A DNA stretch of 64,000 bases from Ptiloglossa arizonensis (lineage: Eukaryota > Arthropoda > Insecta > Hymenoptera > Colletidae). Under the pieces are notes generated by a model. That model searched no databases, was not told the origin of the DNA, and saw only the letters and a program-made list of their open reading frames with translations. The position numbers were made by a program, and so were the translations under genes. Positions 1-10,497 of the stretch are shown in pieces. Numbering within the stretch: position 1 is the first letter of the stretch; each line of letters opens with the position of its first letter. The stretch spans positions 6,734,811 through 6,798,810 of the forward strand of contig NC_135058.1 in assembly GCF_051014685.1 (NCBI RefSeq), written 5' to 3'.

Positions 1-1118
1 GGATTCACCCTGACTTTAATCGTTTATAAAACGAGTATTATTGGTAATTCGAACGTTTTCAAAGTATAATTCGTGCGCTAAAGCCGCGTTAAACGTATTC
101 TAAATTCCACCAGATGCGTTTCGGTGAGAAACAGAGATCTGGCCGTTAACTTTGGACGAGAGGACTTTAGTCGTGACTCTCGAATCGCATGAATCACGAT
201 CACCGAGAAGGAAGACGCAAAGCGCAAAGATTTCTAAGGGGTAAACACGAACAACGATTCTAAGGATACGGTGCGCAATCTTCGCAATCCTGGGAAATGC
301 AGCCATCTTGCGCCGAGAAGATGCACGATGCAGCTGCTGCAAGAAAATGGCACGGTACCATTCGGCGGAGAATCTAGCATTTCGAGCGACTTCGGATGGT
401 TACGGGAAGCAGGCCACGGAAATAGCTGCGAATTTACGAAGCAACGTGGCTTTCCTCTCGTAAATTCATCGACAAATATCCTCGGGGATTTCTAAACGAA
501 TGATTTTACGAGTTCGATCGAATCGAAAGAAACCCTCGCGTTAATTATTAGATTCTCGCCAACGAAATAACGAAATTAACACTTGTGCACACTTGTTTCT
601 TAACTTTAAAGCGGTTCGTTCGAAACCTTTGGATACGAAATGATAATATATGAAACTCGTATTCTCTAATGACTTTAATTATAGAGGAACAATATAGTAT
701 AAAGACGCGATACGTAGAAAAGATTCTTTTTCTTTAAAAAATGAAAGTCGATTCAAAGAATGCAAATATTGCAGATCTTTTCACGGTTTCTCTAACGCGG
801 TAAAAGTCGAACACGCATTTTCGAACAATTTTGAAAATCGCGCGCTAATTACGAATTAATTTCAACTTTTTCTTCCTCGTTATCGATCCGAGCGACGAGT
901 GCAACAATCACGTCCGTAATGACCAGCTATACGTTACATCGTATTCGTGAAATAATTTAACGAAGTTGATACCGCGATTCGAGAGGCGGACCGTTTGACA
1001 GCAATCACGGTGTAACTCGTTCGCAGGGAACTCGTTAATGAATTATGCAACGTCGGTTTAAGCAACGGTAACGCTGCCTCGAGCTATCGAGAAGTACCGA
1101 GTGAAATGACGTGTACAT
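1..1118. other. No gene seen; AT-leaning non-coding DNA
   Basis: I read both strands and found no long frame, RNA gene or clear repeat. Frames of up to about 80 codons overlap on both strands at 100-495, as expected by chance in CpG-rich, stop-poor DNA. Stretches such as 540-720 are rich in A and T with many stops. Confidence 0.6.
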
Positions 1119-1316
1119 ATGCTTGGAGGAATTGAGGCTGCAACCCTTCCGATTCCGACCGAGCAAAAGTGCGGCGAACTGACATTACGAGGATGCACGA
1201 GGCTTTCTCCAGCCGGTCAGGCGAGGGTCTTGAATATTCAGGGAATACGACGAGATCCGTGGGTAGCGGAATTTGGAAAATCTGAAGGGTCGATGGAAAC
1301 GGCATTGAAAGCGTAG
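1119..1316 (+). CDS. Small hypothetical ORF, 65 residues
   Basis: A complete ATG-to-TAG frame. The composition looks protein-like, balanced in Gly, Ala, Glu, Leu and Ile, starting MLGGIEAATL and ending METALKA. I see no signal peptide, membrane segment or known motif. The opposite strand is also open over most of the length, which weakens the case. It could be a small peptide gene, part of an exon, or chance. I recognise no family. Confidence 0.15.
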   Translation: MLGGIEAATLPIPTEQKCGELTLRGCTRLSPAGQARVLNIQGIRRDPWVAEFGKSEGSMETALKA

Positions 1317-2932
1317 GGGAACGGGATCTCGTTCATTTTTCAAACGTTCTCGCATTTCATGGGGCGAAACGATACGTCGAAAGTATCTCTGATCAAGCGA
1401 CGAGAATGCATACGTGTATTGCTTTCGCCCGGTTCGTTGATCTTTGACCCGAAGAGTTCGCAAAAATCGACGAAATATCTTTTTTCTCCGTCGATACGAA
1501 CAATTGTATCGTTCTTGCGAATAAATCGTAGCGTTGAAACCGCGAGAGCACCGATTCACGCGATTATTTTTAAAAAAAACTTCTACACGCTGTACAAATA
1601 CGTCATTGGATAATGAAAAGTCAAGTGAAAATGTAGATAAAAATATCGATTTGTAGGTTTTCTCAATTTTGCCAATATTCGAGGCACTTCCAACCTATCG
1701 ATTCGATTTTACGTTTAATTTTTATGGTAGTCCACGTTTCGTGCAATTCCCGTCGATAACATTTTTACATTCAATAGACGAATTACCGTCTACTCGCCCT
1801 TAGATTTTATTTATGTACAGATGTAAAGACGAGATACCCTTCTGGTATCGATCGGTAATAAAATTTTTAATAACTCCAACGTCGCGAGTTATTCAAACCC
1901 GATAAACGTAGCTTGAATAGTTAACGACCTTTTTCGTAGTTACTTATTCAACGAGTAACGAGTAGAGTACGATACATAGTTAACAATATCTCCGTGAATC
2001 GTAACGCAAACACGGCGAATAAAGCGTCTTTATCTCTAGGATTCGAAACGGAGAAGAATTTTTACGTACACGATGGTACATAATGCGTTTAATCTGGCCG
2101 TGAAGATTAATGAAAAAACAAAAACAGTTTCTCTACATATTCTCGCGAAATTCTGCTTTCTTATCCGCGTTACCGGTGCGGAGAATTTCCTTTCTTTTCT
2201 CCGTCCTCGTTACCGTACGTACGTATACTAAATTACAAGCTCTGCGGAAGTTCCCACCGTCGTGTAAAAAGAAATTCGTTACCAAAATTACGTAATAGCG
2301 GTCGTGAAATTCATAGAGCAAGCAATGTAACCGCTTGGAAGTTCGAGAGTGCCGATAAAGTTTCGGTAGTTCGGGGGCTGTTCGAAAATAAATGTATTCG
2401 TTGTACGTAGCGCTAGGTGAGACCATCGAGTCGGGGGATAATGGAAGGTGATGGGAAAACCGAGTGAAGGGTTTTACTGCCGCGTTTAGCGGCAAGTTAC
2501 ACGCGAGAGATTATAGCGTGTTAATAGTTTGGATGACCGAAGCGCAGGAAGCCCGTAACATCGGTACGTCGTATAAAGAGGCAGGTTACTCGATACCCTG
2601 CAGGTAAATCAGCGTGCACCGTAACTGGACATGTAGCTTGCTCGACAGAATTTTGACGCTTCGGTCGTTTCGTCGATTATTCAACGAGTATCTTCCTCGC
2701 GCGCCTAGGAGTATTTGGAAGCGATAAAATTTCCAAAACGTATACAACGAAAATTCAGACTACAATTTCAAACAAGAAGCTCGGTCAATTTCGTATTAAC
2801 GAACTGATTTTTCCTTCTCAGACCGGGTGTTACACTTACTCCGATAGACACGGTCTAACCGAGTGTCACAATTAACGAAAGATCGTCAGTTGCGTCAAAA
2901 ATCGAACTTAACTCTCGATTGGGTACTCGATA
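1317..2932. other. No gene seen
   Basis: This is intergenic or intronic sequence. A minus-strand open frame at 2133-2495 has a passing likeness to the SPD region of mariner transposases (HHLPLSPD), but the residues after it do not fit, so I do not call an element. Nothing else stands out. Confidence 0.5.
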
Positions 2933-3402
2933 GTGGTTGGCCCAATAGCTAAGATCTACTCTGTAATAGGAATTGCCGAAATATTGTTATTAAAATTTCA
3001 CCTAAACATCATCGAGAAACGGAAGAGTGGTCAGGCCAGTGTTGGTATGTACAGTGCTGTACAAATGAGACTACATTCACAGTACCTGAGAAATGACGAT
3101 CGAGGCGTGATCACTCTTCTTAATCCCTCTCACAGGGTGATCTTCGAGTTCTGTGGACGATGAAAGACTCCAGTTGCAGCCTACTTGAGCTTGCACTTTA
3201 CGGTACTAAAAATGTTTGCTTTCTTCAAATCGTCGAAGATAGTCCTCGTCATAGTCGCGTCACAATCCTCGTGGTAGAAGGGCTGGTTGAAGGTTCGCTC
3301 CGAGGAGGAGTCGTGCTCGTATCCCCTATCTGGGCAACGGTCGGTAGTAAATCGCGCGGCGCGATAAAGCTCACGCCAAGGGTCCTAATCGTTTTTCCAT
3401 GA
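2933..3402 (+). CDS. Two abutting coding-like frames (76 and 80 residues), overlapping by ATGA
   Basis: The first frame runs 2933-3163. The second starts with ATG at 3160, inside the ATGA that ends the first, and stops at 3402. The first contains the hydrophobic stretch IGIAEILLLKF. The second contains VTILVVEGLVEG and GGVVLVSPIW. Neither has a recognised domain. The minus strand of 3181-3384 is also open and reads as more protein-like (acidic, with FDDLKKANIF near its end before TAG at 3181). At most one of these is likely to be real. The ATGA overlap would be normal in a bacterial operon but means little in a eukaryote. Confidence 0.12.
3181..3384 (-). CDS. Coding-like minus-strand frame, 67 residues
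   Basis: The frame is bounded by in-frame stops at about 3385 and 3181. It reads as an acidic, soluble-looking protein (GYEHDSSSERTFNQPF, then FDDLKKANIFSTVKC), with the purine-first codon bias typical of real coding DNA. There is no in-frame ATG near its start, so it would have to be an internal or last exon or a decayed piece. A minus-strand frame at 3371-3643 ending in HELDYELMEKRLG stops just upstream, one frameshift away. That would fit a single broken coding sequence, but the link is my inference. Confidence 0.2.
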   Translation of the reverse strand, partial: DPWRELYRAARFTTDRCPDRGYEHDSSSERTFNQPFYHEDCDATMTRTIFDDLKKANIFSTVKCKLK

Positions 3403-3562
3403 GCTCGTAGTCGAGCTCGTGCCTTCCCGCCGGCACGACCGAGGGAACCTGCAACCCCGGAACGAAGCGCACACGCCTCGCCACGTGAAACGAAACTCGT
3501 TGCAATTTACGCCCTCGTTTTTGGAAACGATTCGGTCTAACCCAGAGGCGGCTTCCGTGTTC

Positions 3563-3670
3563 AAGATACGGATCGGTGTGTCGCTGGCTAATCGAGTTCG
3601 GTCGCTGCAAATGTGCCGCAACGTGTGCCCTCGCAATTCTCATCAGTCACGGTTCATTTCGTTCGCGGTT
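3563..3670. repeat. Degenerate repeat family A, copy 1
   Basis: One of three related segments. Shared blocks are a CTAATCGAGTTC-like core, then AACGTGTGCC, a C-rich GCAATTCTCATCA-like block and a CACGGTTC-like block. By eye roughly 60-65 percent of positions agree with copies 2 and 3. The spacing is uneven (about 1.4 kb, then 0.64 kb), so this is an old dispersed or tandemly duplicated element, not a clean satellite. Its identity is unknown. Confidence 0.5.
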
Positions 3671-4009
3671 AACGCGCGAACCATAGAAGAGGGTTAGATC
3701 TGTCGAGAAGTTTCGTACGCGTTGATTTTTCCATCGATACTTCAGCGTCCATTACGCGGAAATGTTGTCCAAGCAAACAGATCTCAGATGAAGGGTTTCT
3801 ATCACCTGTGTTGTAGGTTCGATTAAAGTTAATTCGAGTATACCGAATCGTAGGTCGTGCATCTTCACGTGGACTTTAACTATTCTAATTTTTATACTTT
3901 CTTCTCGACGTTCCACCCTCAACTTTCGATTACCTATTCGCTACTCTTCTTTACTCTATTTTTTATTACATTCTCTACTGTCCACTTTATACCGTTTACT
4001 ATTTATACT

Positions 4010-4335
4010 TTATTTTGAACTCTCCACTCTTCACTCTTCGTTACTCTGTTTTCAACTTCTACTCATTATTCTTCTTTATTCTAGTATATATTGTACCGTC
4101 TACTTTCTACTCTACTCTACACTATATTGTATCGTCTGCTCTCTAATCTCTACTATCCATATCTACTCTGTACCTTTTACTCTCTATTCTATTCTGTAGG
4201 GTCTACTCTCTACTCTAATCTACTTTACTTCATACCGTTTACTCTCTATTCTACTTCGTGCTACTCTTTGCTCTATTCTATTTTGTACTACTCACTCCAA
4301 TCTCTACTCTGCATTCTATTCTCCAATTTGCCCAT
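4010..4335 (+). repeat. Pyrimidine-rich simple repeat, degenerate TCTAC/CTACTC
   Basis: The plus strand is almost purely C, T and A, with repeated TCTACTC and CTCTATTCTA-type words over about 325 bases. This yields an artefactual Tyr/Leu/Ser-rich open frame at 4091-4459, which should not be taken as a gene. It is typical of a decayed microsatellite. Confidence 0.8.
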
Positions 4336-4959
4336 AATACACAAAAAATTCATTCGTTCGCACAATTATAATCGCTCGAAAACATTCTTGGTAAATATTC
4401 CCCCTTATTGCTCGTTTCTTACGATCTCGGTCCAGAATTTATCAGCGCAGCACTCGTAGAAATTCAACGGCATCGTTGTTTAAATTTACGTACCGTTCGG
4501 GACTTCGATACAACAAATACGCACACGATTTAAGAAACGGTTTATTGAATTTAAAAATCGAGACTTCAGTTTCGAACACAATCCCCGTTTCGCGTAGACT
4601 GCGCGATCCATCTTGCTCAGTTTATGCGGTATACGTCTGCTGTGCTTTCAAGAAAATCCAAGGTGGATAAATGTATTCCGAAGTAGTCGACTGCGCCTTA
4701 CGCTTTCTCGTAATTTATACCCGGGGAAAATTTCATATTTCTCCGGTGCAAAGTGTAAGTCGAAATGTTTAATCTTTCGAAAGTATCGTTGAAACGACAC
4801 TAGACAGTGTCTGTGAACCGATACAATGTTCTATTTCACCTTCACATTCGTCTTCCGATGGAATTCGGTCCACGAAGGAACTCGAAAACCAACGAAACGC
4901 GATCCAATTTCAACCGTGGGTTTGGGAAACGTTCAGTTCCGACCCGGAACCTTCCTTAT

Positions 4960-5068
4960 CGAAATTACGGATCAGAGGTGTCGTAAACTAATCGAGTTCA
5001 ACCGGTACAAAGGCAACGTAACGTGTGCCGCTGCAATTTCCATCACTCACGGCTCGTTTCCTTCACGA
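4960..5068. repeat. Degenerate repeat family A, copy 2
   Basis: It contains CTAATCGAGTTCAACCGG, then AACGTGTGCC and a CAATTTCCATCACTCACGG block, matching copy 1 in the same order and spacing. It is followed by a short tail (ATTTATCGCCACGCGAGAAAC) that is also found after copy 3 (TTATCGGACCGCGAGAAAC). The homology therefore extends downstream in these two copies. Confidence 0.5.
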
Positions 5069-5286
5069 CTGCGCTGCAATTAACGTGTACAAATCGTCGA
5101 AGACATATTTATCGCCACGCGAGAAACATTTTAGAAATCGCGGAAGATGTTACTGGAATATAACACAACTACTTATACAATTAAGCGAACATTATTTTTA
5201 CGCGTCCGTTTCTATTTTCGATTAGTTTCACAAGAAGAAAAACTGATGCCTCGTTCCATCGGTCTTCTTCGATCCATCGCGTCTAG

Positions 5287-5311
5287 AATTCTAATCGTCG
5301 CGATTAGAATT
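5287..5311. repeat. Perfect 11-bp inverted repeat with 3-bp loop
   Basis: AATTCTAATCG, then TCG, then CGATTAGAATT. It is a perfect short palindrome carrying a TAATC homeodomain-type core on each arm. It could be a paired binding site or chance, and is too short for a miRNA precursor. Confidence 0.5.
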
Positions 5312-5599
5312 TATCTACCATCGAAACGACTGGTGGTTCCGTGCGCTTCCTCGGTCCTCTCGTACATATAAAATGAAAAATATAAGAGAAACACTTCGAG
5401 GTAAAGTTCCGAATCGTTAGCAGCGTTAATATTTTCCTTCGTACGTCGACGAGTAAAAAAAATCAAATGTTTCTTGTACAATTCTCACAATCGTTCGTGG
5501 TTGTTCGATAAAAACTCGACGAAGTCCAAGGAAATTCGCTGGAACGTGTACATCTACTTTCCACGATCGAGTCGCCCGGTTTAAAGTTCTTTACGTCCA

Positions 5600-5703
5600 A
5601 GATAACCATCGGAAACGTCGCCGGTTAATCAAGTTCAGTCACCGTGGGGGTTGAACGCGTGCCGCCGCACATTTCTCATCAGATACCGCTCGTGTCGTTC
5701 TCA
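5600..5703. repeat. Degenerate repeat family A, copy 3
   Basis: The GGTTAATCAAGTTCAGTC core, an ACGCGTGCCGCCGCAC block and ATTTCTCATCAGATACCGC parallel copies 1 and 2. As in copy 2, the matching tail GACCGCGAGAAACGTCC follows about 40 bases later. Confidence 0.5.
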
Positions 5704-5959
5704 ACCGCGACATACCGTGCAAACTGTACAGGTAAATACTTATCGGACCGCGAGAAACGTCCTGGTGGAACGAGCGAGCGTGCAGCGACCTCGAGCAGCC
5801 GGTCCTTTGATCGATAACCGGGTGGCAGCAATGACGATCCAGTCGCGAGTCGATAGACCGGAAGCGAGACGGCTCAACAGGGAAGAGGGTTGCAACCTGC
5901 AACGTCAGTTTCCTGTTCCACGGGAAGGTACAAGAATAAACCGAAGTCCCGCATCGTTT

Positions 5960-6750
5960 TATTCCTGTTTTAGAAGCTGGTCGTATCCCTGATGGAATTG
6001 CCTTAAACTCCAGCAGCAAAAATCATCCGAAAGAATAAACATCCTCGCAACTGCAAGTCCAAACATCCTTGAAACCGGAGTCCGGAATCTAGAATCTCTG
6101 ACATCGACGATTCGAATGTAACGAAAGGTCTAGTTATTCTAAGTCGAATCTTTTTGATAATGGTGACTACTAGAGGGTAGATATCCTTAGTACGCGAGTT
6201 TAAGATCGATTGGATCGAGAGCCATGTCACTGTTTCAAGATTGTGTTAAATTCCAGCAGCAAAAATGACTCAAAGTAAACATTCTTGCGACTGCTGGAAT
6301 CATAGTCTAGAGTCTTGCGTACTCGTCCTGGACAATTCGAATACGATGGGAGATCTAGTTATTATAATTGCAAGTCGAAGCTTCATTTATAACTATGGCT
6401 ACCAGAGGGTCGGTATTTTTAGTTTGCGATCTTCGAATTAATAGGGTCGAAGGCACACAGGTCTAGGTATCCGTGAGCGATACAACGTGAAAATTTCTCT
6501 TCAACGTCCCTGTTCCAAGATTTTGTCGCATCCCTGATGGAATTACTCGAGTCAAGATTCTTCCATACTCGCCACGATTCGTATCCGAGTGGTCCATTTC
6601 GACAAAGTCAAATCTTTGTAGCAGTGGTGATTACTAGGTGTGTCGGGCTACTTTTCGTTGGTGATTTTTCGATCAACTGGTCCAGGTAACCGTGAACGCT
6701 ACAGCGTTGAACTCGCTCTTCAATGTCCCCGTTTCAGGAGCGGGTCGGAG
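5960..6750. repeat. Degenerate tandem repeat, about 255-290 bp units, about 3 copies
   Basis: Recurring landmarks appear in the same order. TCCCTGATGGAATT occurs near 5985 and 6530. CTCCAGCAGCAAAAAT occurs near 6008 and TTCCAGCAGCAAAAAT near 6250. CTAGTTATTCTAAGTCGAA near 6130 matches CTAGTTATTATAATTGCAAG near 6353. CTACTAGAGGGT near 6167 matches CTACCAGAGGGT near 6399. CTCTTCAACGTCCC near 6500 matches CTCTTCAATGTCCC near 6716. The copies have drifted far apart and no gene is carried. Confidence 0.65.
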
Positions 6751-8734
6751 GTGTACAAACACCGCTGGAACGGTGCGCGGGAGCGAGTGTGTTCTATACT
6801 TGTCAGATTTCATTACGCGGCTCTGCGCGCGTGTTTGTGTTTGGGGCAAACGCGACGGCGTGTTGCGCACCACCGCAATCCCGTGTCACGGGTGCATAAT
6901 ATAACAACGCAACCCGAGTGCAGCGGTGTTTCATAACGTGGATCCGCGACGCGGCAAAACTGCACGTACAGAGACCCGTGAAACGCATACTGGCATAATT
7001 TTATTGAAAAATGTTCGTTATTCACTGCGATCCGATACACGGCGACGGGCAATACGACAGAAACGTCGACAGTGGCCACCTTCGAAAACCAATGGACGTT
7101 TCGACGGTTGGAGAATGCACGAGTTCGTTTATGCCCGAAGCGAATATTTTCTTTTTTTGCATTTTTCAAAGCTCAATGACAACGTCGAACGAAAATATCA
7201 ACCTCGAGGACACGAACGATTGCGATTACTTCGTCCACAAAGACTCACCGTACGTACAAATACGACGCTGTCGAGGAAAGTTTGACAACTTGAAAATTCA
7301 AGAAACATTTGCAACTTTGATGAAACTTCCACGAGTGGAAACTTCTCCTCGATGGAATTACGAGTTCTCGTATTGCTTACAACATTTTGACGAACATTAA
7401 TTTTCTACGAAAATTTTCCCCGTGTTGTAGAACATCGAGAAGTAATCTTGAATTACATTTTACTTTTATATATTCGCCATTTTTTTAACAGGGTGTTTGC
7501 ACTCCTACGCCCGTTTCGTTGTCAATGCAAGGAATGGTTAGGTTACGCTGCTCGTACAATGGGGAGAATATTTTATTCTCAGGGACAATTTTCCATTTTC
7601 TGGATAGAATCCATTGAGCTAAAAATTACATTTTTATTTATACCTCTTCGAGGTTATTTCAAGGGTAACTCGCGATATTGCTTTACTTCTTTGCTAATAT
7701 TTTATCGGACCAAATATTACGAATTCAACGTTATAATACACAAGAATGTTAGAGGTATGCAAAAATTCCGAGATAAAAAATGGAACACACAATCGGCATC
7801 TTCTTTCTACCAGAAAGGACGGATAGTAGCTGTCCAAAAGACGTGTACAAATCTTTGATACATACCGGGTACACGGTTGTCCAAAAATCCCTCTTTCGCG
7901 AGACCAACAGCATAATGAATTACCAGTCCTTCGAGACACGTAAGTACTAAATTCGCGGGGAAAATCATCGAAACTACGAACGAGTAGTATTTGCGTACAT
8001 TAAACTCGGAGAGAAGGAATCTGACGATAATCTGAATATTTTAATCAACAAAGAAGTCGTACAGTGTTTATTTCGATGATCTGTAATGTTCGCGAAATTT
8101 ATCCTTAAACTCTACAGCTACAGCTTGAACTGTGTTTTGCCTTGTGGCGAATTCTCCGACGTTCACCACCCGTGGGCTTTTCACCGGTTCCTATTTCCAT
8201 AAATTTTGGTCTACGCGTTGATTCCTACACGTACAGTAGATTTTATCCGCGTTTAAGGCGTGGTCCGTTAAGCAGTCCAATTGAGGGATTCTACCGTGTG
8301 GCCGGCTCCTCCCCAAACACGATTTTCTTAATTCACTTCGAAACTGTACTTGTTTCGTGTCAAATCCGACTGGTGGAAATGTTTCTTGGTTGGATTCAAC
8401 TCGATCGAATTAACTGCACCTAGTTCGTGTCACTATCAATCGACACTTATCGCGCGCCGAATTAATCTTGCGTGATCAATGAACGAGAGAGTGTGAAATT
8501 GCACGCAACGTACAATAGAAAATAGTTTATTGAAACTTGATACGAATACAATTTAAGCAAAACTGTACGACATTCACGAAGCAAGAGAATCAGGTCTGTG
8601 TAGATCTGTGAAAGTTGAAACGAGGGTCTGTGAAAATAGGTGGTTATCGAGGGACTGGTATTTAACCCTTTCGGTGTTATATACTTTTGACGACATCGCG
8701 TATAAATACTCTACAGATTGTGGCGCGTCTCAAC
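6751..8734. other. No convincing gene
   Basis: The segment has several 100-136 codon frames open on both strands at once (6813-7400, 7448-7858), with no splice context or family likeness. At 7487 an ACAGGGTGT-like word occurs, of the kind found at ends of several arthropod transposon families, but no element body was recognised. Confidence 0.5.
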
Positions 8735-9012
8735 GCTGAATATTTTGCTTTATATTTTACTTTATACTTTACTTTATGCCTAATTTCGTGTTTTACTTTA
8801 TACTTAATTTCGTGTTTCACTTTATTCTTTACTTTATACTTAATTTCATGTTTTACTTTATTCTTTACTTTATACTTTATTTTCTACTTTACTTTCTACT
8901 TTACTTTCTACTTTACTTTCTACTTTACTTTACTTTATACTTTACTTTACTTTATACTTTACTTTACTTTATACTTTACTTTACTTTACTTTACTTTATA
9001 CTTAACTCCACA
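8735..9012 (+). repeat. ACTTT/TTTATAC microsatellite-type array
   Basis: Plus-strand units of TACTT and TTTATACTTTACTT fill about 275 bases. Longer units containing CTTAATTTCGTGTTTTACTT lie at the 5' side and pure ACTTT runs at the 3' side. This order suggests an old longer-unit array with a younger, homogenised 5-bp core. The array inflates two open frames (8687-9346 and 8776-9048) into Leu/Phe/Tyr repeats, which are not genes. Confidence 0.9.
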
Positions 9013-9378
9013 GTTTACTTTGTACGAACAAGTGTACAGGGCTCGTAGTGCCGAATCAAATAAACGTGTACACGCACACGCGTACCAATTATTAAACGCG
9101 TATACACGACCGTATGAACGGAAGGGTTCCAAGTGCGTTCAAACGTTCAAACGTCGACGGATTGCGACGGAACACAGATTCCCTCAATTCTCTGCGAAAC
9201 CGTACTCCTTATTGCCTATTGCAATCGCCAAGGCGACGACACCGTTGACTCGCAACCAAAGCCGTATCGCAAAGCCTCGTATTAGCTGTCGTTGTCTTCT
9301 GTATTCCGTGGAATACGGGTATATTGACGGGAACCATGGAAATTAAACGATACAGAGAACAGGTGTACGACAGTCGCT

Positions 9379-9774
9379 TCATTGCGCGGAACACAGCAGT
9401 CTTGGTGGCTTAAGGTTGCTCCGAACCGTCGTCTCTGGGTATTGGGTTATTAAGTTATCGATTTTACACGCGTCTTGTAATAACCGTCGGCTTATTACAA
9501 GCACGGCCTCGTGTATCAATGATGCAGCGTGACTACGGTCTCTGTTAAAGCGTCGTGTTACCAGAGTGTGTGTCGAAACAGTGTTCCCAATTAACGTCAC
9601 GGAGCAAGGATCAACCAATGACGGTGTCAAATATGTATGTAACCGAACAGCAACTATAATTGTCTCTCTTGCGCACCAATGACTACACGTTAGAGCACGA
9701 TCGACGAAATACGTCTGTACGGTAATTGAATTATTCATGGTACGCGTGGTACGAACTTCGAACGAGAAGTTCAA
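9379..9774 (-). CDS. Hypothetical ORF, up to 131 residues
   Basis: The frame has an internal ATG giving about 119 residues (MNNSITVQTY...) and ends in TGA at 9379. It contains Cys residues (TCSHWCARE) and no clear membrane segment. There is no family likeness and no strong acceptor. This length is near the upper end of what chance produces here, so it is listed only as a possibility. Confidence 0.12.
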   Translation of the reverse strand: MNFSFEVRTTRTMNNSITVQTYFVDRALTCSHWCARETIIVAVRLHTYLTPSLVDPCSVTLIGNTVSTHTLVTRRFNRDRSHAASLIHEAVLVISRRLLQDACKIDNLITQYPETTVRSNLKPPRLLCSAQ

Positions 9775-10002
9775 CGACGATCGTCTCTTCGATCTCGGTG
9801 CTTACCATTTCGATGACACGATTCCTCGACACTTTGCACTATTTTTGTACCGATGGTAAGAATTTCGAAACGGTACCGTGATTGTAGGATCACCTATTTG
9901 GACGATTTATCCGTTCAGAAATTTGACTATGCTGGCTAAAGAAGATCGAGATCGTCTAATGAATCCGAGCGGTACGTTTAAACGAACCGAGCAACATACA
10001 GG

Positions 10003-10012
10003 GTGACTCGTT
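10003..10012. mobile_element. Possible transposon-end word (ACAGGGTGAC)
   Basis: ATACAGGGTGACTCGTTTTAA resembles the ACAGGGTG-type boundaries common to several arthropod elements. Similar words occur at 15241, 20829, 49006 (reverse: CACCCTGTAC) and, weaker, at 52840 (ACAGAGTGAGTCG). No partner end, target duplication or element body could be set, so these are only hints. Confidence 0.2.
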
Positions 10013-10214
10013 TTAATATCTAATTGGATCTTTTTCAACTCGAATTGAACAAAATTGCACGCCAAAGAGGACCGTTAAAGTGTTTTAACGGTTTGTCACA
10101 GTATGGTGGAAAAATACGTTAAATCGAGAACGCAAAGGGCAATTGGATTTCCGCAGTTCGAACCGGTATTTTCAGCACGGACGTTCGTTTCACAAAACCA
10201 CGGTAAAGGAGGGT

Positions 10215-10497
10215 TCAACCGCATCGTAGCTCGAACCAATCGTATCGAGAATAAATCGGTTCTTCGGTATAATATCGCGTTATTATATTACGTAGGAACG
10301 CTTCGAACACTTGCCCGCGAGTCAATAAATAGGAAACTATCAAGTTTGCGCAAACAACGTTCCGCGTCCGCGGATACGGTTTCCCCAACACAAACATAAA
10401 ATTCCCTTTCCGGTTGGAAGCCAAACCTACGTCAGAGACCAGACAGGAAACGTCGTTGGCCAAACGAAACCAGTCCGCCCGGCTGACCGCGAGAGCG
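10215..10497 (-). CDS. Candidate terminal coding exon, 93 residues
   Basis: The minus strand shows a textbook acceptor: TTCTAATT (branch-like), then TTTCTTTTTGCAG, with the exon starting at 10497. The frame that stays open to TGA at 10215 is closed upstream by a TAA lying inside the branch region, so it opens just where the intron would end. The product (ALAVSRADWFRLAND..., then MFVLGKPYPRTRN, ending DWFELRCG) looks like an ordinary mixed protein with no recognised domain. The exon would start in phase 1. Against it, the plus strand at 10103-10399 is also open from a true ATG (98 residues, MVEKYVKSRTQRAIG...). Function unknown. Confidence 0.3.

Noticed and set aside
2133..2495. Mariner transposase fragment suggested by HHLPLSPDSM on the minus strand
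   Set aside because: Only the SPD triplet and a preceding HHLP fit. The residues expected after SPD and all other blocks are missing.
4091..4459. 122-codon Tyr/Leu/Ser-rich frame
   Set aside because: It is produced by the TC-rich simple repeat, where stops in this frame are rare.
8687..9346. 219-codon plus-strand open frame
   Set aside because: More than the first third is translation of the ACTTT array (Phe/Tyr/Thr/Leu repeats). The remainder has no independent support.
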